DNA of 64,000 nt. Source: Flagellimonas flava. GTDB lineage: Bacteria > Bacteroidota > Bacteroidia > Flavobacteriales > Flavobacteriaceae. Of this stretch, positions 35,401 through 44,387 are shown piece by piece; position 1 is the stretch's first letter; each line of letters starts with the position of its first letter. The notes under the pieces are model-generated. The model saw only the letters and a list, made by a program, of their open reading frames with translations. It was not told the origin of the DNA and ran no database searches. The translations under genes were made by a program, and so were the position numbers. The stretch lies in contig NZ_FQWL01000003.1 of the NCBI RefSeq assembly GCF_900129665.1, forward strand, positions 1 through 64,000. Direction: 5' to 3'.

Positions 35401-38400
35401 AGTGAACTGCAGGGGCAATTCAATCTGATAGAAGTTTTCAGAGAAATCTGTTCCTATCCGAAGGAAACCAACCAATGGAGTATCGTCGTCAGAATAGTCA
35501 CCATTAAGAATTTTTTCTGCGTGCATGAACATTTTAATGCGCTCATACTGCCTCACATCAATATTCACGTTTTTAAAGACCCCTCTAGAATCCTGGGATT
35601 CCAAGTTTTCCACCACAAAGGACAAGGATTGCTCGTTTTGGCGGATAATCGTATTGTTATTGTTCAGCTGTTCCCTAACCACTCCTGGCGGTAGGACATA
35701 CGGTATAGGTTGTCGTCCAAAATTTTCCTCGATGTTTACCGTATTCACATCCGTTACGGTACCATCATCCGAAGGATCGTTATCCACATCCGGCTCCAAA
35801 GAGTTGGTATAGGTACGCCAGTCCCCCCGAACCAAATCCAAGGTAGCAAAACGAAGTACAACGTCGTCCGTAAATCCGGTCATATACATCCGCATAAAAC
35901 TAATGGACCTAAAATCCGTAATTCCGCCCACAGCTTCGGTGAAGTCGCTTAATGGAATTTTATATTGAATCCATCTTCGGTTCAACTGCGTTCCATTGGG
36001 TAGGGTTTGGGTCAAGCCTTCCCTAATATCTGTTACATATTGATCATTGATATCCGTATTCGGTCTTATTTGAATACGATATTCATAATAGCTATTTACC
36101 GTATTCATGGTTAGGTCACGGTCAATATCCTCCACATCCGGTAAGGTGGTGGAACCTCTATTGGTATTCGTTACTGTCACGGGAGAGTTACCATCCGGGT
36201 TGTTAAAATCGAAATAGCGCTCCAAAATACTTCCCTCGCGATTCAGATAATACTGATAGTTGTCCAAAGCAGGATCCTCAGCAGGGCCATTGTAGATAGC
36301 TTGTTCTCCAGCATCATCTAAGCCGTCAAACCCAACATCCTGAAGGGTTCGGTTGCTCTCATCGGCATCAAAAGCGTAAACCAAAGACTGTGTGGACGGC
36401 ACCTGACCCCAAATGGTGGTTCTGGGAATCTCGTTATTGGTGCTTGCAGGCAAACCGTTTTCATATTGCTTCCGACCATCTTTTAGAATATCCTCCGAGA
36501 TATTTCCCAGATTCAGGACCAGTTCTCCTGCATTTCCGTCAGTTGTTTGTCCATCAATATAGGGGTCCAATACCCAAAACTGAACAAACTCTACATTTGA
36601 TTGCTCAAAATTTGTGCTGCTCAAAGGGCGCATGATTCCTGCCCATTTATCTTGGGGAGTCTCTGCTCCAAAGTTTGGATTGGCATTGTAAGGTCCTTTG
36701 TCATTTGGGTAATACACCAAATCCAGAGTTCCTTGTACCTGGGTCTGCCCTTGTGCAATATCCGTTTCGGTAAACACTTCGTTGATGAACACCCTTCGTG
36801 TAGTGTTTAGAGAGATATCGTTATCCGATAATCCGGACGGTCTTTGATTGGTATAAAAAATAGGGTCGATGGTATACCAGGACATTTTGGCCCGTTCGTA
36901 TCCCACATCAATATCTGTTCGGTCTTCCAAAAACTCCACCGGCGGGCTGGCCAGCGTCCATCCCAAACTAGATCGTATATCGATTAAGGCCTGAGCCCCT
37001 TCAAAATCATCTAAATATGTGGTGGTTTCCCCTTCAAAATCGGCGTTTTTGGGTGAATTCGGTTTTAAAAAGGCCACCTCACCACGTATGGAAAGGTTGG
37101 AGGGCACATCCGTATCTATATTGGGGAGCTTATTTGCCAATCGGGTCAGAAATGGAATCTCGGTACTGAAGTTTCCATTTAAACCAAAAATTGTGTTGTT
37201 CACGGGCTCCACACCAAAGTTGGATTTCTGGGTCAAAGGTCTTTCGTTCAGATTCAGAACGGTTCCCCCCAAGACAAAATTCTCATTGAACTGGTGCTCT
37301 ACATTGATTCCGGTAAACCTTCGTGTCTGCTGTCCAAAAACCGCATTGTTTTCTACGGAAATGTTGATGGGTGTATTGGAAGCCGCCAAACTTGGGTCCA
37401 AAATCTGTACGGTCCCTGCCTGATAGTTCACGGTGTAGTCGATACCTTCTTGCAGCTGTCTCCCGCCAGCGGTAACCCTAACCGAACCTCTTGGCACATT
37501 GAATGCACCGATGGGAATACCATTATTTCCTTGTGATTTGTAGCGCCCTTTAATTTGGAAACGGTTCTTTTCTGCATCCTGCAACGAGGCCGCCTTGGTC
37601 TTGGCGTACATGTTTCGAAACACATAGCGCTGCTGGTTTACGTTGTATCCCTGATCGTTTTCCACATCATAGGTTCCCCCTCCCAATTCACCAAACAAGA
37701 ATTCCCCAAAGGGTTCAACCTTCGTGAAAATGATTCGGCCAGACTGCGTATCCACAGTGATTCCCGGCACATAGTCAAAGAAACCGTCCCCGCCTGGTTG
37801 TACATCATTGTAAATGTTCAAACGGTCAAGATTAAAGACATCGATCAGAATGCGTTCTTCCAAACCTGCTGGCCAGCCCGCATTGGGGTCAACCGGTGTA
37901 ATGTAATTTCTTGGTGTGGGGTCTGAATATAAAATATTGAGCTTAAAATCTTCCTGACTTAATTGAAATGCCCCTGTGGCATAAATATTTTTCATCATCA
38001 AATCCCAGATGGGATCGTCCACGTTGGTAATGTTACTTTTCAGCAACTTCAGAATCAAGGTATTGTTCTCAATAATAGGATTCACTCCACCGGAAACCGT
38101 AGTGGCATCCACTCCGCCGTTGGCAAACTCCCCTACTTGGAAAACCTCATCACCTATGGTGTATTGAAAAGCCACTCCCAACACCTCATCATTGCTCAAT
38201 CTTTGGTTCAAGGAAATATATCCCAATTGTGAATCAAATTGATAGTCCCGACCCTGTTCCAATTTTCGGGCATTTTCCAAAATAGCGTAGTCAAACCCCT
38301 GGTTCACGGTATATCCGGGAATATTGAACCCTTGTTCCACAGTTGCAATATCCCTGATGGATTGGGTCAAAGCACCTGTACCGATCAAGGCCGGGTCAAA

Positions 38401-39573
38401 ATCATTTGCCTCATTCTGGGGTGGTGCACCAGCACCAAAAACATTAAAGAAACCAGCAGGTGCTCCCCCGGCAATACCAATTCTTGTTTTTGGATTTCCG
38501 TTTTGGCCCAATTCAGCTTCTCCTAAATCCTGGATTGCCACAACATTTCGAACGTTTAAGGTCTGTTGGTTTCGGTTGGTTACCCAAACTTCTAATCGCG
38601 TAATCTGGACTTGACTTCTAATAAAGGGATAGTTCTGCAAAGCTTGGTCGTAGTTATCCCTAAAATATTGGGCCAGGAAGAAATGTTTATCCTCGTCATA
38701 ATCCAGAGCGGTCAAAGAGAATTCGTTCAAAGTCCCTCCTCCTTGGGCCACTACCGTATTGTTTTGTGATCGTTGTTCAGAAAAAACAGCGGTAACCGTG
38801 GTTCTTCCAAACTGCAACTGTGTTTTCACCCCAAAAAGACTCTGCGCACCGGTAATAAGTGAACTGTTAAGCGGCATGTTCACATTTCCGATTTCTATCT
38901 TTTTAAGTATATCGTCCTCCGTTGGGGTATAATCCAGCTTGACTAGATTCTGAAAGTCAAACGTTGCTTCGGTATCATAATTTGCGGTGACTTGAAGGCG
39001 TTCCCCTACCTTTCCCAAAAGACTTAGACTTATCCTTTGATCAAAGTCAAAGGATAGGTTGGTTCGGTTTCTTGGCGAAAGTGCTGGATTATCATTTTTC
39101 TGCCATAACACCCCCAAATCCATGGCCACGGAACCTTGTGGAATTACCTCAATGGTGTTTCCTCCAAAAATGGATTCAAAGAAACTGCTGTTCACATAGA
39201 AATTGGGCAACAAGTTTTTGCGAGCTTCTTCGCTACCTTCCTTTTTCCCACTGAAAGCATCAATTTTTTTATGAAAATAGGCCTTCATCTGCTCCTTTTG
39301 TACCAAATCAAAGTATTGCTCCGGGGTTAGGATGATGGGATGGCTAATATCAAAATCCCCAACACTTTCAGTATAGATATACCGGTCCGTCTTAGGGTCG
39401 TACGTGTATTTTGTAATGATGCTATTGGGGTTTTCCAAAATCAATCGACCAAGATCAACACCTGTTTTCACAGAGTCCTGAACCTGTTCATTGGTTTCCT
39501 GGCCCATAGTGGTCGCGGCCATCAGAAAACATATACAAAAGAAAAAGTACTTAAATCCAGATGATTTAAGCAT
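32455..39573 (-). CDS. sprA: Cell surface protein SprA (type IX secretion translocon)
   Basis: SprA is the giant outer-membrane translocon of the type IX secretion system, with a 36-strand barrel in known structures; it also serves gliding motility. The 2372 residues fit the known size of about 2400. I use the ATG at 39573 (MLKSSGF), because it leads straight into a signal peptide (CFLMAATTMGQ); the TTG at 39594 would add seven residues. Beta-strand-rich barrel sequence, often with alternating Asn/Phe/Tyr residues, covers the length, and it ends with the C-terminal aromatic strand TIRYNFGN. It starts right after the ruvA stop (gap 26 bases) and probably shares its transcript. No frameshift is seen. 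Confidence 0.97.
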   Translation of the reverse strand: MLKSSGFKYFFFCICFLMAATTMGQETNEQVQDSVKTGVDLGRLILENPNSIITKYTYDPKTDRYIYTESVGDFDISHPIILTPEQYFDLVQKEQMKAYFHKKIDAFSGKKEGSEEARKNLLPNFYVNSSFFESIFGGNTIEVIPQGSVAMDLGVLWQKNDNPALSPRNRTNLSFDFDQRISLSLLGKVGERLQVTANYDTEATFDFQNLVKLDYTPTEDDILKKIEIGNVNMPLNSSLITGAQSLFGVKTQLQFGRTTVTAVFSEQRSQNNTVVAQGGGTLNEFSLTALDYDEDKHFFLAQYFRDNYDQALQNYPFIRSQVQITRLEVWVTNRNQQTLNVRNVVAIQDLGEAELGQNGNPKTRIGIAGGAPAGFFNVFGAGAPPQNEANDFDPALIGTGALTQSIRDIATVEQGFNIPGYTVNQGFDYAILENARKLEQGRDYQFDSQLGYISLNQRLSNDEVLGVAFQYTIGDEVFQVGEFANGGVDATTVSGGVNPIIENNTLILKLLKSNITNVDDPIWDLMMKNIYATGAFQLSQEDFKLNILYSDPTPRNYITPVDPNAGWPAGLEERILIDVFNLDRLNIYNDVQPGGDGFFDYVPGITVDTQSGRIIFTKVEPFGEFLFGELGGGTYDVENDQGYNVNQQRYVFRNMYAKTKAASLQDAEKNRFQIKGRYKSQGNNGIPIGAFNVPRGSVRVTAGGRQLQEGIDYTVNYQAGTVQILDPSLAASNTPINISVENNAVFGQQTRRFTGINVEHQFNENFVLGGTVLNLNERPLTQKSNFGVEPVNNTIFGLNGNFSTEIPFLTRLANKLPNIDTDVPSNLSIRGEVAFLKPNSPKNADFEGETTTYLDDFEGAQALIDIRSSLGWTLASPPVEFLEDRTDIDVGYERAKMSWYTIDPIFYTNQRPSGLSDNDISLNTTRRVFINEVFTETDIAQGQTQVQGTLDLVYYPNDKGPYNANPNFGAETPQDKWAGIMRPLSSTNFEQSNVEFVQFWVLDPYIDGQTTDGNAGELVLNLGNISEDILKDGRKQYENGLPASTNNEIPRTTIWGQVPSTQSLVYAFDADESNRTLQDVGFDGLDDAGEQAIYNGPAEDPALDNYQYYLNREGSILERYFDFNNPDGNSPVTVTNTNRGSTTLPDVEDIDRDLTMNTVNSYYEYRIQIRPNTDINDQYVTDIREGLTQTLPNGTQLNRRWIQYKIPLSDFTEAVGGITDFRSISFMRMYMTGFTDDVVLRFATLDLVRGDWRTYTNSLEPDVDNDPSDDGTVTDVNTVNIEENFGRQPIPYVLPPGVVREQLNNNNTIIRQNEQSLSFVVENLESQDSRGVFKNVNIDVRQYERIKMFMHAEKILNGDYSDDDTPLVGFLRIGTDFSENFYQIELPLQFTSFNVTSPEEIWPDVNQIDIALSDLNKVKSRGIAEQTLDQIRYYEIVNGEAVPVDEFAPRTLGTLRIGISGNPSLGSIRGMMVGIKNIDDLPARGEVWFNELRLAGLDNNGGWAAIAALDANMADFANITATGSRSTSGFGSIDQMPNERSREDAISYDVVTNVNVGQLLPKKWGIQLPFNYGISETLITPEFDPVYDDLKLDDRIAAASTAEDAETIRKQAEDYTKRTSINLIGVRKNRGEEAKENFFDVENFTFNYSYNETNHRDFEVADLRDQNVTTGFVYNHNFKPATIAPFAKKDSLFTGRYWQWLKDLNFNPLPTSLSVNANYNRSFNQQRFRDVLEPGVDALELPLLQQRNYLFNWQYALNYSISKSLRLNLTASNNNIVRNYFNLDDNPDSGINEALDLWDGFFDIGEPNRHQQSMQLNYELPFSKFPFLNFINSQYTYTSNFDWQRGGDALNEVVQEENPGEQVNTVQNASTHNLTANLSMQRLYDFLGLKKRDGKVTAVQAQQRRRDKAGNPASGDTDEKPPKKTSKTFNTVVDILTMVKRINVNYSRNSGTVLPGYTQSIGFIGTTRPTLGFVFGSQSDVRFEAARNGWLTTFPEFNSQYLRNTNRQLNITATAQPTQDLTIDFTADRQLSRSSQENYSPEEWINNNDGLINELGNFSISTVMIGTVFNKSDEFDSKTFEQFKENRITIANRLVSDRGQSPGTLDEDGFPERYGKTQQEVLLPAFFAAYTGQDVNRVNLDAFREIPIPNWNIKYTGLMKNRWFKKKFKRFSLSHGYRAAYSINSFQTNLERENGIFDPENDDFLPEQIINNVVLTDQFNPLVRVDFEMKNSFSFLAEVRTDRTLSLSFDNNLLTEINGKEYTLGLGYRFKDVKFVTNIGGERTRLKGDLNLKADLSLRDNITIIRNLDIDNNQITSGQQLVSAKFTADYALSKSLNALFFYDHSFSKFAVSTAFPQTTINTGFTIRYNFGN

Positions 39574-39599
39574 TGGTTTTGCCCCTCTTTTCAAACTTG

Positions 39600-40181
39600 T
39601 TACAAATTTTTCAGCGCCAGTTTAATAATGTCCTCAACGCTTCGTGAAGGATCTTCGGATAGTACTTTGTCCACAACCTTTTCGGATTGTCTTCGGACGA
39701 AACCGAGAACCTCTAAAGCAGATAACGCTTCTTCTTTGCTTGTATTGTTTGATTGAAGGGAAACTTCGCCCATATCGTAGACTTTTAAAATCTTGTCCTT
39801 TAGGTCGAGAATTACCCGTTGGGCAGTTTTGGCACCTATTCCCTTGATTGCCTGTATGGAAGCAACATCCCCATTGGCGATGGCATCCCGAACCTGGGTA
39901 GGCGAAAGAGATGATAACATGGTCCGCGCAGTACTTGAACCTATCCCTGAGACCGACAGCAATAATCTGAAAATCTCCCTTTCTGCCTTTTCCACAAAAC
40001 CAAACAAGGTATGCGCATCTTCCTTGATTTGAAGATGGGTGAAAAGACGAATATTTTCCTCATCGCCCAGCAAGGAGAAAGTGTGCAGGGAAATATTCAA
40101 AAAATAGCCCACCCCGTGGCATTCCACAATTACATAGGTAGGATTCTTTTCAACCAGTTTTCCGGAAAGATGGGTAATCAT
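39600..40181 (-). CDS. ruvA: Holliday junction branch migration protein RuvA
   Basis: RuvA binds Holliday junctions and loads the RuvB motor. The 193 residues include an N-terminal OB-fold (MITHLSGKLVEKNPTYVIVE), two helix-hairpin-helix motifs (about 75-130, VSGIGSSTARTMLS and IKGIGAKTAQRVILDL) and the C-terminal RuvB-binding three-helix domain (about 145-193). Order maeB, ruvA, sprA on one strand is known from other flavobacteria as I recall it. ruvB is elsewhere in the window (49949-50971), not adjacent. Confidence 0.97.
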   Translation of the reverse strand: MITHLSGKLVEKNPTYVIVECHGVGYFLNISLHTFSLLGDEENIRLFTHLQIKEDAHTLFGFVEKAEREIFRLLLSVSGIGSSTARTMLSSLSPTQVRDAIANGDVASIQAIKGIGAKTAQRVILDLKDKILKVYDMGEVSLQSNNTSKEEALSALEVLGFVRRQSEKVVDKVLSEDPSRSVEDIIKLALKNL

Positions 40182-40236
40182 AAAAGATATGTTAGAGAAA
40201 TTCTATTTTTCGCTTATCAGTTTGTTAGTTTGAATA

Positions 40237-42534
40237 TTATTCGGCCTCCATTCTTGCTTTTCTGCGTTTCTCCCGTTCCTGGGCATCTATAACGGCAACG
40301 GCCGCCATATTGACCATTTCATCCACACTTGCCCCCAATTGTAAAATATGGGCAGATCTTCTAAGTCCAACCATAATGGGGCCAATAGATTCCGCATTGT
40401 GCAGTCCTTTGAGGAGTTTGTAGGTGATATTTGCCGAATCCAAATTTGGGAAAATTAGCGTATTCACCTTTTTCCCAGCCAGTTTTGAAAATGGAAAATT
40501 GTTATGACAGAGCTCTTGATCCAAGGCAAAATCTGTTTGTATTTCTCCATCAACCACCAACTCTGGATTGCGTTCGTGCAATATTTTAACCGCTTCACGG
40601 ACTTTTTGGGCATTAGGATGACTAGAAGACCCATAGTTTGCATAGGAAAGGAGAGCCATCACCGGGTTAAACCCAAAAGTACTGGCCACATTGGCTGTCA
40701 TTTGAGCTATTTCTGCCAACTCTTCAGCATCCGGGTCCACATTGATGGAGGTATCTGCTAAAAATAGGGGGCCACGATCTGTGATCATAATATTCACGGT
40801 TGAAGCTTTTGCAACCCCTTTGGCCCGGCCTAAAACCTCAAAAACAGGTTTCAATACCTTGGGATAGGAGCGGGAGTATCCAGAAATCATACCATCAGCA
40901 TCACCTTCCAGCAGCATCATAGCTCCGAAATAATTTCGCTTGCCCATGTTGATGCGGGCGCTGTATTGGGTTTCCCCCTTTCTTTTTCGGGATTCCCACA
41001 ATTTCATGGCATATTGGGTGCGAATCTCCTTGGACTCATCCGATCTGGGGTCTATTATGGTAACTTCCGCATCAAAATCAAGTTCTTTCTTGAGTTCCTC
41101 AATAATCTCTCGGTTTCCAAGAAGAATCGGGATGGCAATGCCTTCATCATGTACAATTTGGGCCGCTTTCATTACATCCAGCAATTCAGCCTCCGCAAAA
41201 ACAATCCGTTTGGGATTTAAACGAGCCCTGTTGTGCATCAATCGCACTGCCTTATTATCGTTACCCGAGCGCTGATAGAGCTCCTCTTCGTATTTTTTCC
41301 AATCTTGGATGGGTGCTTTTGCCACTCCACTTTCCATGGCAGCTTTAGCTACCGCAGGAGGGATTTTGGTAATCAGCCTTGGATCAAATGGTTTTGGGAT
41401 AATGTAATCCTTACCGAATGCCAATCTGGTGGTGTCATAGGCGATATTTACCTGTTCCGGCACGGGTTCCCTGGTCAAGTCTGCCAAGGCTCTCACGGCG
41501 GCCATCTTCATTTCCTCATTGATTTTGGTAGCCCGAACATCCAATGCTCCTCTGAAAATAAATGGGAAACCCAGTACATTGTTCACTTGGTTGGGATGGT
41601 CGGAGCGCCCCGTGGCCATAATGATGTCATCTCTTGTTTTACAGGCAAGACCATATTCAATCTCAGGGTCTGGATTCGCCATCGCAAAGACAATAGGTTC
41701 TTTGGCCATGGACAAGAGCATTTCCGGGTTTAGGATATCCGCTATGGACAATCCTATAAAAACATCGGAATCTTTCATGGCTTCCTCCAAGGTGTCAATT
41801 TTCCGATCTGTGGCAAACTCCAGTTTTTCCTTCGAAAGATTGTCTCGATCACTTCGGATAACTCCTTTGCTATCCAACATTACTATGTTTTCTGCTTTCG
41901 CCCCAAAGGCCTTGTACAAACGTGTGCATGAAACGGCAGCAGCTCCCGCACCGCTCACGACTATTTTCACCTCATCAATTTTTTTGTGGGTAAGTTCAAG
42001 GGCATTCAACAAAGCGGCAGCTGAGATAATCGCCGTTCCATGTTGATCATCGTGCATTACAGGAATATCAAGCTCTTCCTTAAGGCGTTTTTCTATCTCA
42101 AAAGCCTCCGGAGCTTTGATGTCTTCCAGATTGATTCCTCCAAAGGTTGGAGCAATGGTTTTCACTGTTTCTATGAACTTTTCAACATCCGTAGTATCCA
42201 GTTCCACATCCATCCCATCGATATCCGCAAAAATCTTGAATAGTAAACTCTTGCCTTCCATGACAGGTTTGGAGGCCTCCGGTCCTATATTTCCTAAACC
42301 CAACACGGCCGTACCGTTTGATATTACGGCCACTATATTTCCTTTTGCCGTATACCGATAAACATCTTCTTTATTCTTTTCAATTTCTAGGCAGGGTTCC
42401 GCTACACCTGGGGAATACGCCAATGCCAAATCACGTTGGGTGGAATAGGGCTTTGTTGGAACTATCTTTATCTTACCGGGTTGGGGCTTTGCATGGTACA
42501 GCAGTGCCTCACGCCGTTGTCTTTCTTTACTCAT
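40237..42534 (-). CDS. maeB: NADP-dependent malic enzyme (MaeB type, with phosphotransacetylase-like C terminus)
   Basis: MaeB converts malate to pyruvate and CO2 with NADP, linking the TCA cycle to biosynthetic NADPH. The 765 residues match the hybrid form: malic enzyme N-terminal and NAD-binding domains (about 1-415; LAYSPGVAEPCLEI, VMHDDQHGTAI, VVSGAGAAAVSC nucleotide fold) and a phosphotransacetylase-like domain (about 430-765; RIVFAEAELLDV, GDADGMISGYS). The latter lacks phosphotransacetylase activity in known members and binds regulators such as acetyl-CoA. It is 55 bases upstream of ruvA. Confidence 0.96.
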   Translation of the reverse strand: MSKERQRREALLYHAKPQPGKIKIVPTKPYSTQRDLALAYSPGVAEPCLEIEKNKEDVYRYTAKGNIVAVISNGTAVLGLGNIGPEASKPVMEGKSLLFKIFADIDGMDVELDTTDVEKFIETVKTIAPTFGGINLEDIKAPEAFEIEKRLKEELDIPVMHDDQHGTAIISAAALLNALELTHKKIDEVKIVVSGAGAAAVSCTRLYKAFGAKAENIVMLDSKGVIRSDRDNLSKEKLEFATDRKIDTLEEAMKDSDVFIGLSIADILNPEMLLSMAKEPIVFAMANPDPEIEYGLACKTRDDIIMATGRSDHPNQVNNVLGFPFIFRGALDVRATKINEEMKMAAVRALADLTREPVPEQVNIAYDTTRLAFGKDYIIPKPFDPRLITKIPPAVAKAAMESGVAKAPIQDWKKYEEELYQRSGNDNKAVRLMHNRARLNPKRIVFAEAELLDVMKAAQIVHDEGIAIPILLGNREIIEELKKELDFDAEVTIIDPRSDESKEIRTQYAMKLWESRKRKGETQYSARINMGKRNYFGAMMLLEGDADGMISGYSRSYPKVLKPVFEVLGRAKGVAKASTVNIMITDRGPLFLADTSINVDPDAEELAEIAQMTANVASTFGFNPVMALLSYANYGSSSHPNAQKVREAVKILHERNPELVVDGEIQTDFALDQELCHNNFPFSKLAGKKVNTLIFPNLDSANITYKLLKGLHNAESIGPIMVGLRRSAHILQLGASVDEMVNMAAVAVIDAQEREKRRKARMEAE

Positions 42535-42646
42535 ACCTTAGGTTTGGATCGGTAAATTTATGCTATTCCATGGGATAAATGCCAATAGCTCCACTTAATC
42601 AAAAGAAAACCTCCAGAACCTACCAAACACGGTGGGTTACCCTATG

Positions 42647-44290
42647 TCAGTCTTTTGAAATGTTGAGGCGCATCGCCAAGAATCCAGCAATTACAAAGAA
42701 AACACCCCCAAAAACAATTGCGTTTACCGCATTGTTATCCAATACATTCTTGATGATGGGACCAAAGGATACGGTTTGAATCAGCATGGGAATTACAATC
42801 ATCATGTTAACGATACCCATGTACACACCTCTTCGTTCTTCTGGGATTACCTTGGAAACCATGGCATAGGGTATACCCATCATAGCAGCCCAACCAATTC
42901 CAAAGAGAACCATAGGTGCCAGCAAGAGCCATTGGTTACTAATGTAGGGCATACTGAGCATGGCAATTCCCGTTAAGAACAGGCAGAGCACATACACCAG
43001 TTTTGAGCCAATTCTGGAGGCTATGGGCACCAACGCCAAAGCCACCAACATGGTGACCAAATTATAGGTTCCGTTCATTAATCCGGTCTGGGCCAAAGCC
43101 TGCTCTGCCAAAGATTGGACATTTTGTGCGAATGCCATGTCCTCAGCACCAATTACAGCACCTTCCTTACAAGCCTCCATGATTCCCTCGAACTTTTCGT
43201 TATCTGAATTGCTTATTCCATATAGGCTGTTCCTCAGCATAGGGGTTATGAACTGCCAATAGACAAAAAGAGCATACCACTGAAAGAAATATACTGCGGC
43301 CAATTTCCATAAAAATCCTGGCATTTCGCCAATGGCCTCTGCCGCCTCAACAAATGGATTCAGTACATCCCCAAGTTTTTTGATTGCTGGTTTATCAGGG
43401 TTTTTCTTGATAATACGATAGAGTATAAACAGCCACAGAAAGGCTATGATAAGCACAATGATTACCCAAAGGTTGATGTCCTCAAAAAGAGAGGGCACCA
43501 TCTTTCCTATGACATAGCCCAGAGCAACCGGAACCGAGAAAATCACCAACAAGACACTTAGAATTTGAATAAGCGGTGCTGGTTTTCCCTTATTAAATTC
43601 GGTAATCTCTTCCAATTCTTCATCAGAAGGAGGGATTTCCGGAGTTTTCCAAACCGACCACATCACTGTTCCTATAGAGGCTATGGCTCCCAAAAAGAAA
43701 GAATAGTACACCCATTTCGGAATGCTTGTAACCGCTTCGGCACCTGTACTGCAAAGTCCGGTTGCCTCCGCAGGCACACTGAACCAATCTTGGAATAGAA
43801 ATAGGGAAAAGTTGGCCAAGGTAATTCCCGCGCCCACAAAAAGGCTTTGCATCTGGTACCCAAAAGTCAGCTGTTCATCCGGAAGTTTATCCCCAACAAA
43901 TGCCCTATAGGGTTCCATGGCCGTATTGTTACCCGCATCTAAAATCCAAAGTAGCCCTACTGCAAACCAAAGTTCTGGGCTGAAAGGAAATGCGAACAGA
44001 CAAAGACTGGCCAAAATAGCTCCAATTAAGAAAAAGGGCTTTCTTCTCCCTCCCCATTTTGGTGACCATGTCCTATCCGAAATTGCCCCAATGATAGGCT
44101 GTATCAACAGACCGGTAACCGGCCCGGCCAAATTCAACAAAGGAAGTTCATCATGATGTGCTCCCAGAAAGGAAAAAATAGGGTTAACAGCAGTTTGCTG
44201 CAATCCAAAACTGAACTGGATTCCGAAGAATCCGACGTTCATATTCCATATTTGCCAAAAATTGAGACGAGGTTTGGTAATCTTTATCAT
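42647..44290 (-). CDS. Major facilitator sugar transporter (SLC45-like/sucrose or maltose symporter type)
   Basis: The 547 residues form 12 predicted helices. The family-specific block of glycoside-pentoside and SLC45-type symporters is present: FSFGLQQTAVNPIF and LAGPVTGLLIQPIIGAISDRTWSPKWGGRR, with the MFS loop residues between helices 2 and 3. It lies 97 bases downstream of the sucrose phosphorylase gene on the same strand, so it probably imports sucrose, or a glucoside the phosphorylase then cleaves. The extended loop between helices 6 and 7 and a second long loop near residues 370-400 are not unusual for the family. Confidence 0.88.
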   Translation of the reverse strand: MIKITKPRLNFWQIWNMNVGFFGIQFSFGLQQTAVNPIFSFLGAHHDELPLLNLAGPVTGLLIQPIIGAISDRTWSPKWGGRRKPFFLIGAILASLCLFAFPFSPELWFAVGLLWILDAGNNTAMEPYRAFVGDKLPDEQLTFGYQMQSLFVGAGITLANFSLFLFQDWFSVPAEATGLCSTGAEAVTSIPKWVYYSFFLGAIASIGTVMWSVWKTPEIPPSDEELEEITEFNKGKPAPLIQILSVLLVIFSVPVALGYVIGKMVPSLFEDINLWVIIVLIIAFLWLFILYRIIKKNPDKPAIKKLGDVLNPFVEAAEAIGEMPGFLWKLAAVYFFQWYALFVYWQFITPMLRNSLYGISNSDNEKFEGIMEACKEGAVIGAEDMAFAQNVQSLAEQALAQTGLMNGTYNLVTMLVALALVPIASRIGSKLVYVLCLFLTGIAMLSMPYISNQWLLLAPMVLFGIGWAAMMGIPYAMVSKVIPEERRGVYMGIVNMMIVIPMLIQTVSFGPIIKNVLDNNAVNAIVFGGVFFVIAGFLAMRLNISKD

Positions 44291-44387
44291 GGTTTCGTTT
44301 GGTTTAGTTCTTCAAATATGGAAGGTTAGTGGTTTCAACTAACGCTTATCAAGATAACATTTTAAGTTTTTTCATAAAAATGATGCT

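Noticed and set aside
40182..42646. A -7-like word TAAATTTA at 42553-42560 as promoter of maeB.
   Set aside because: One mismatch to TAnnTTTG and no clear -33 box; kept out of the feature list.
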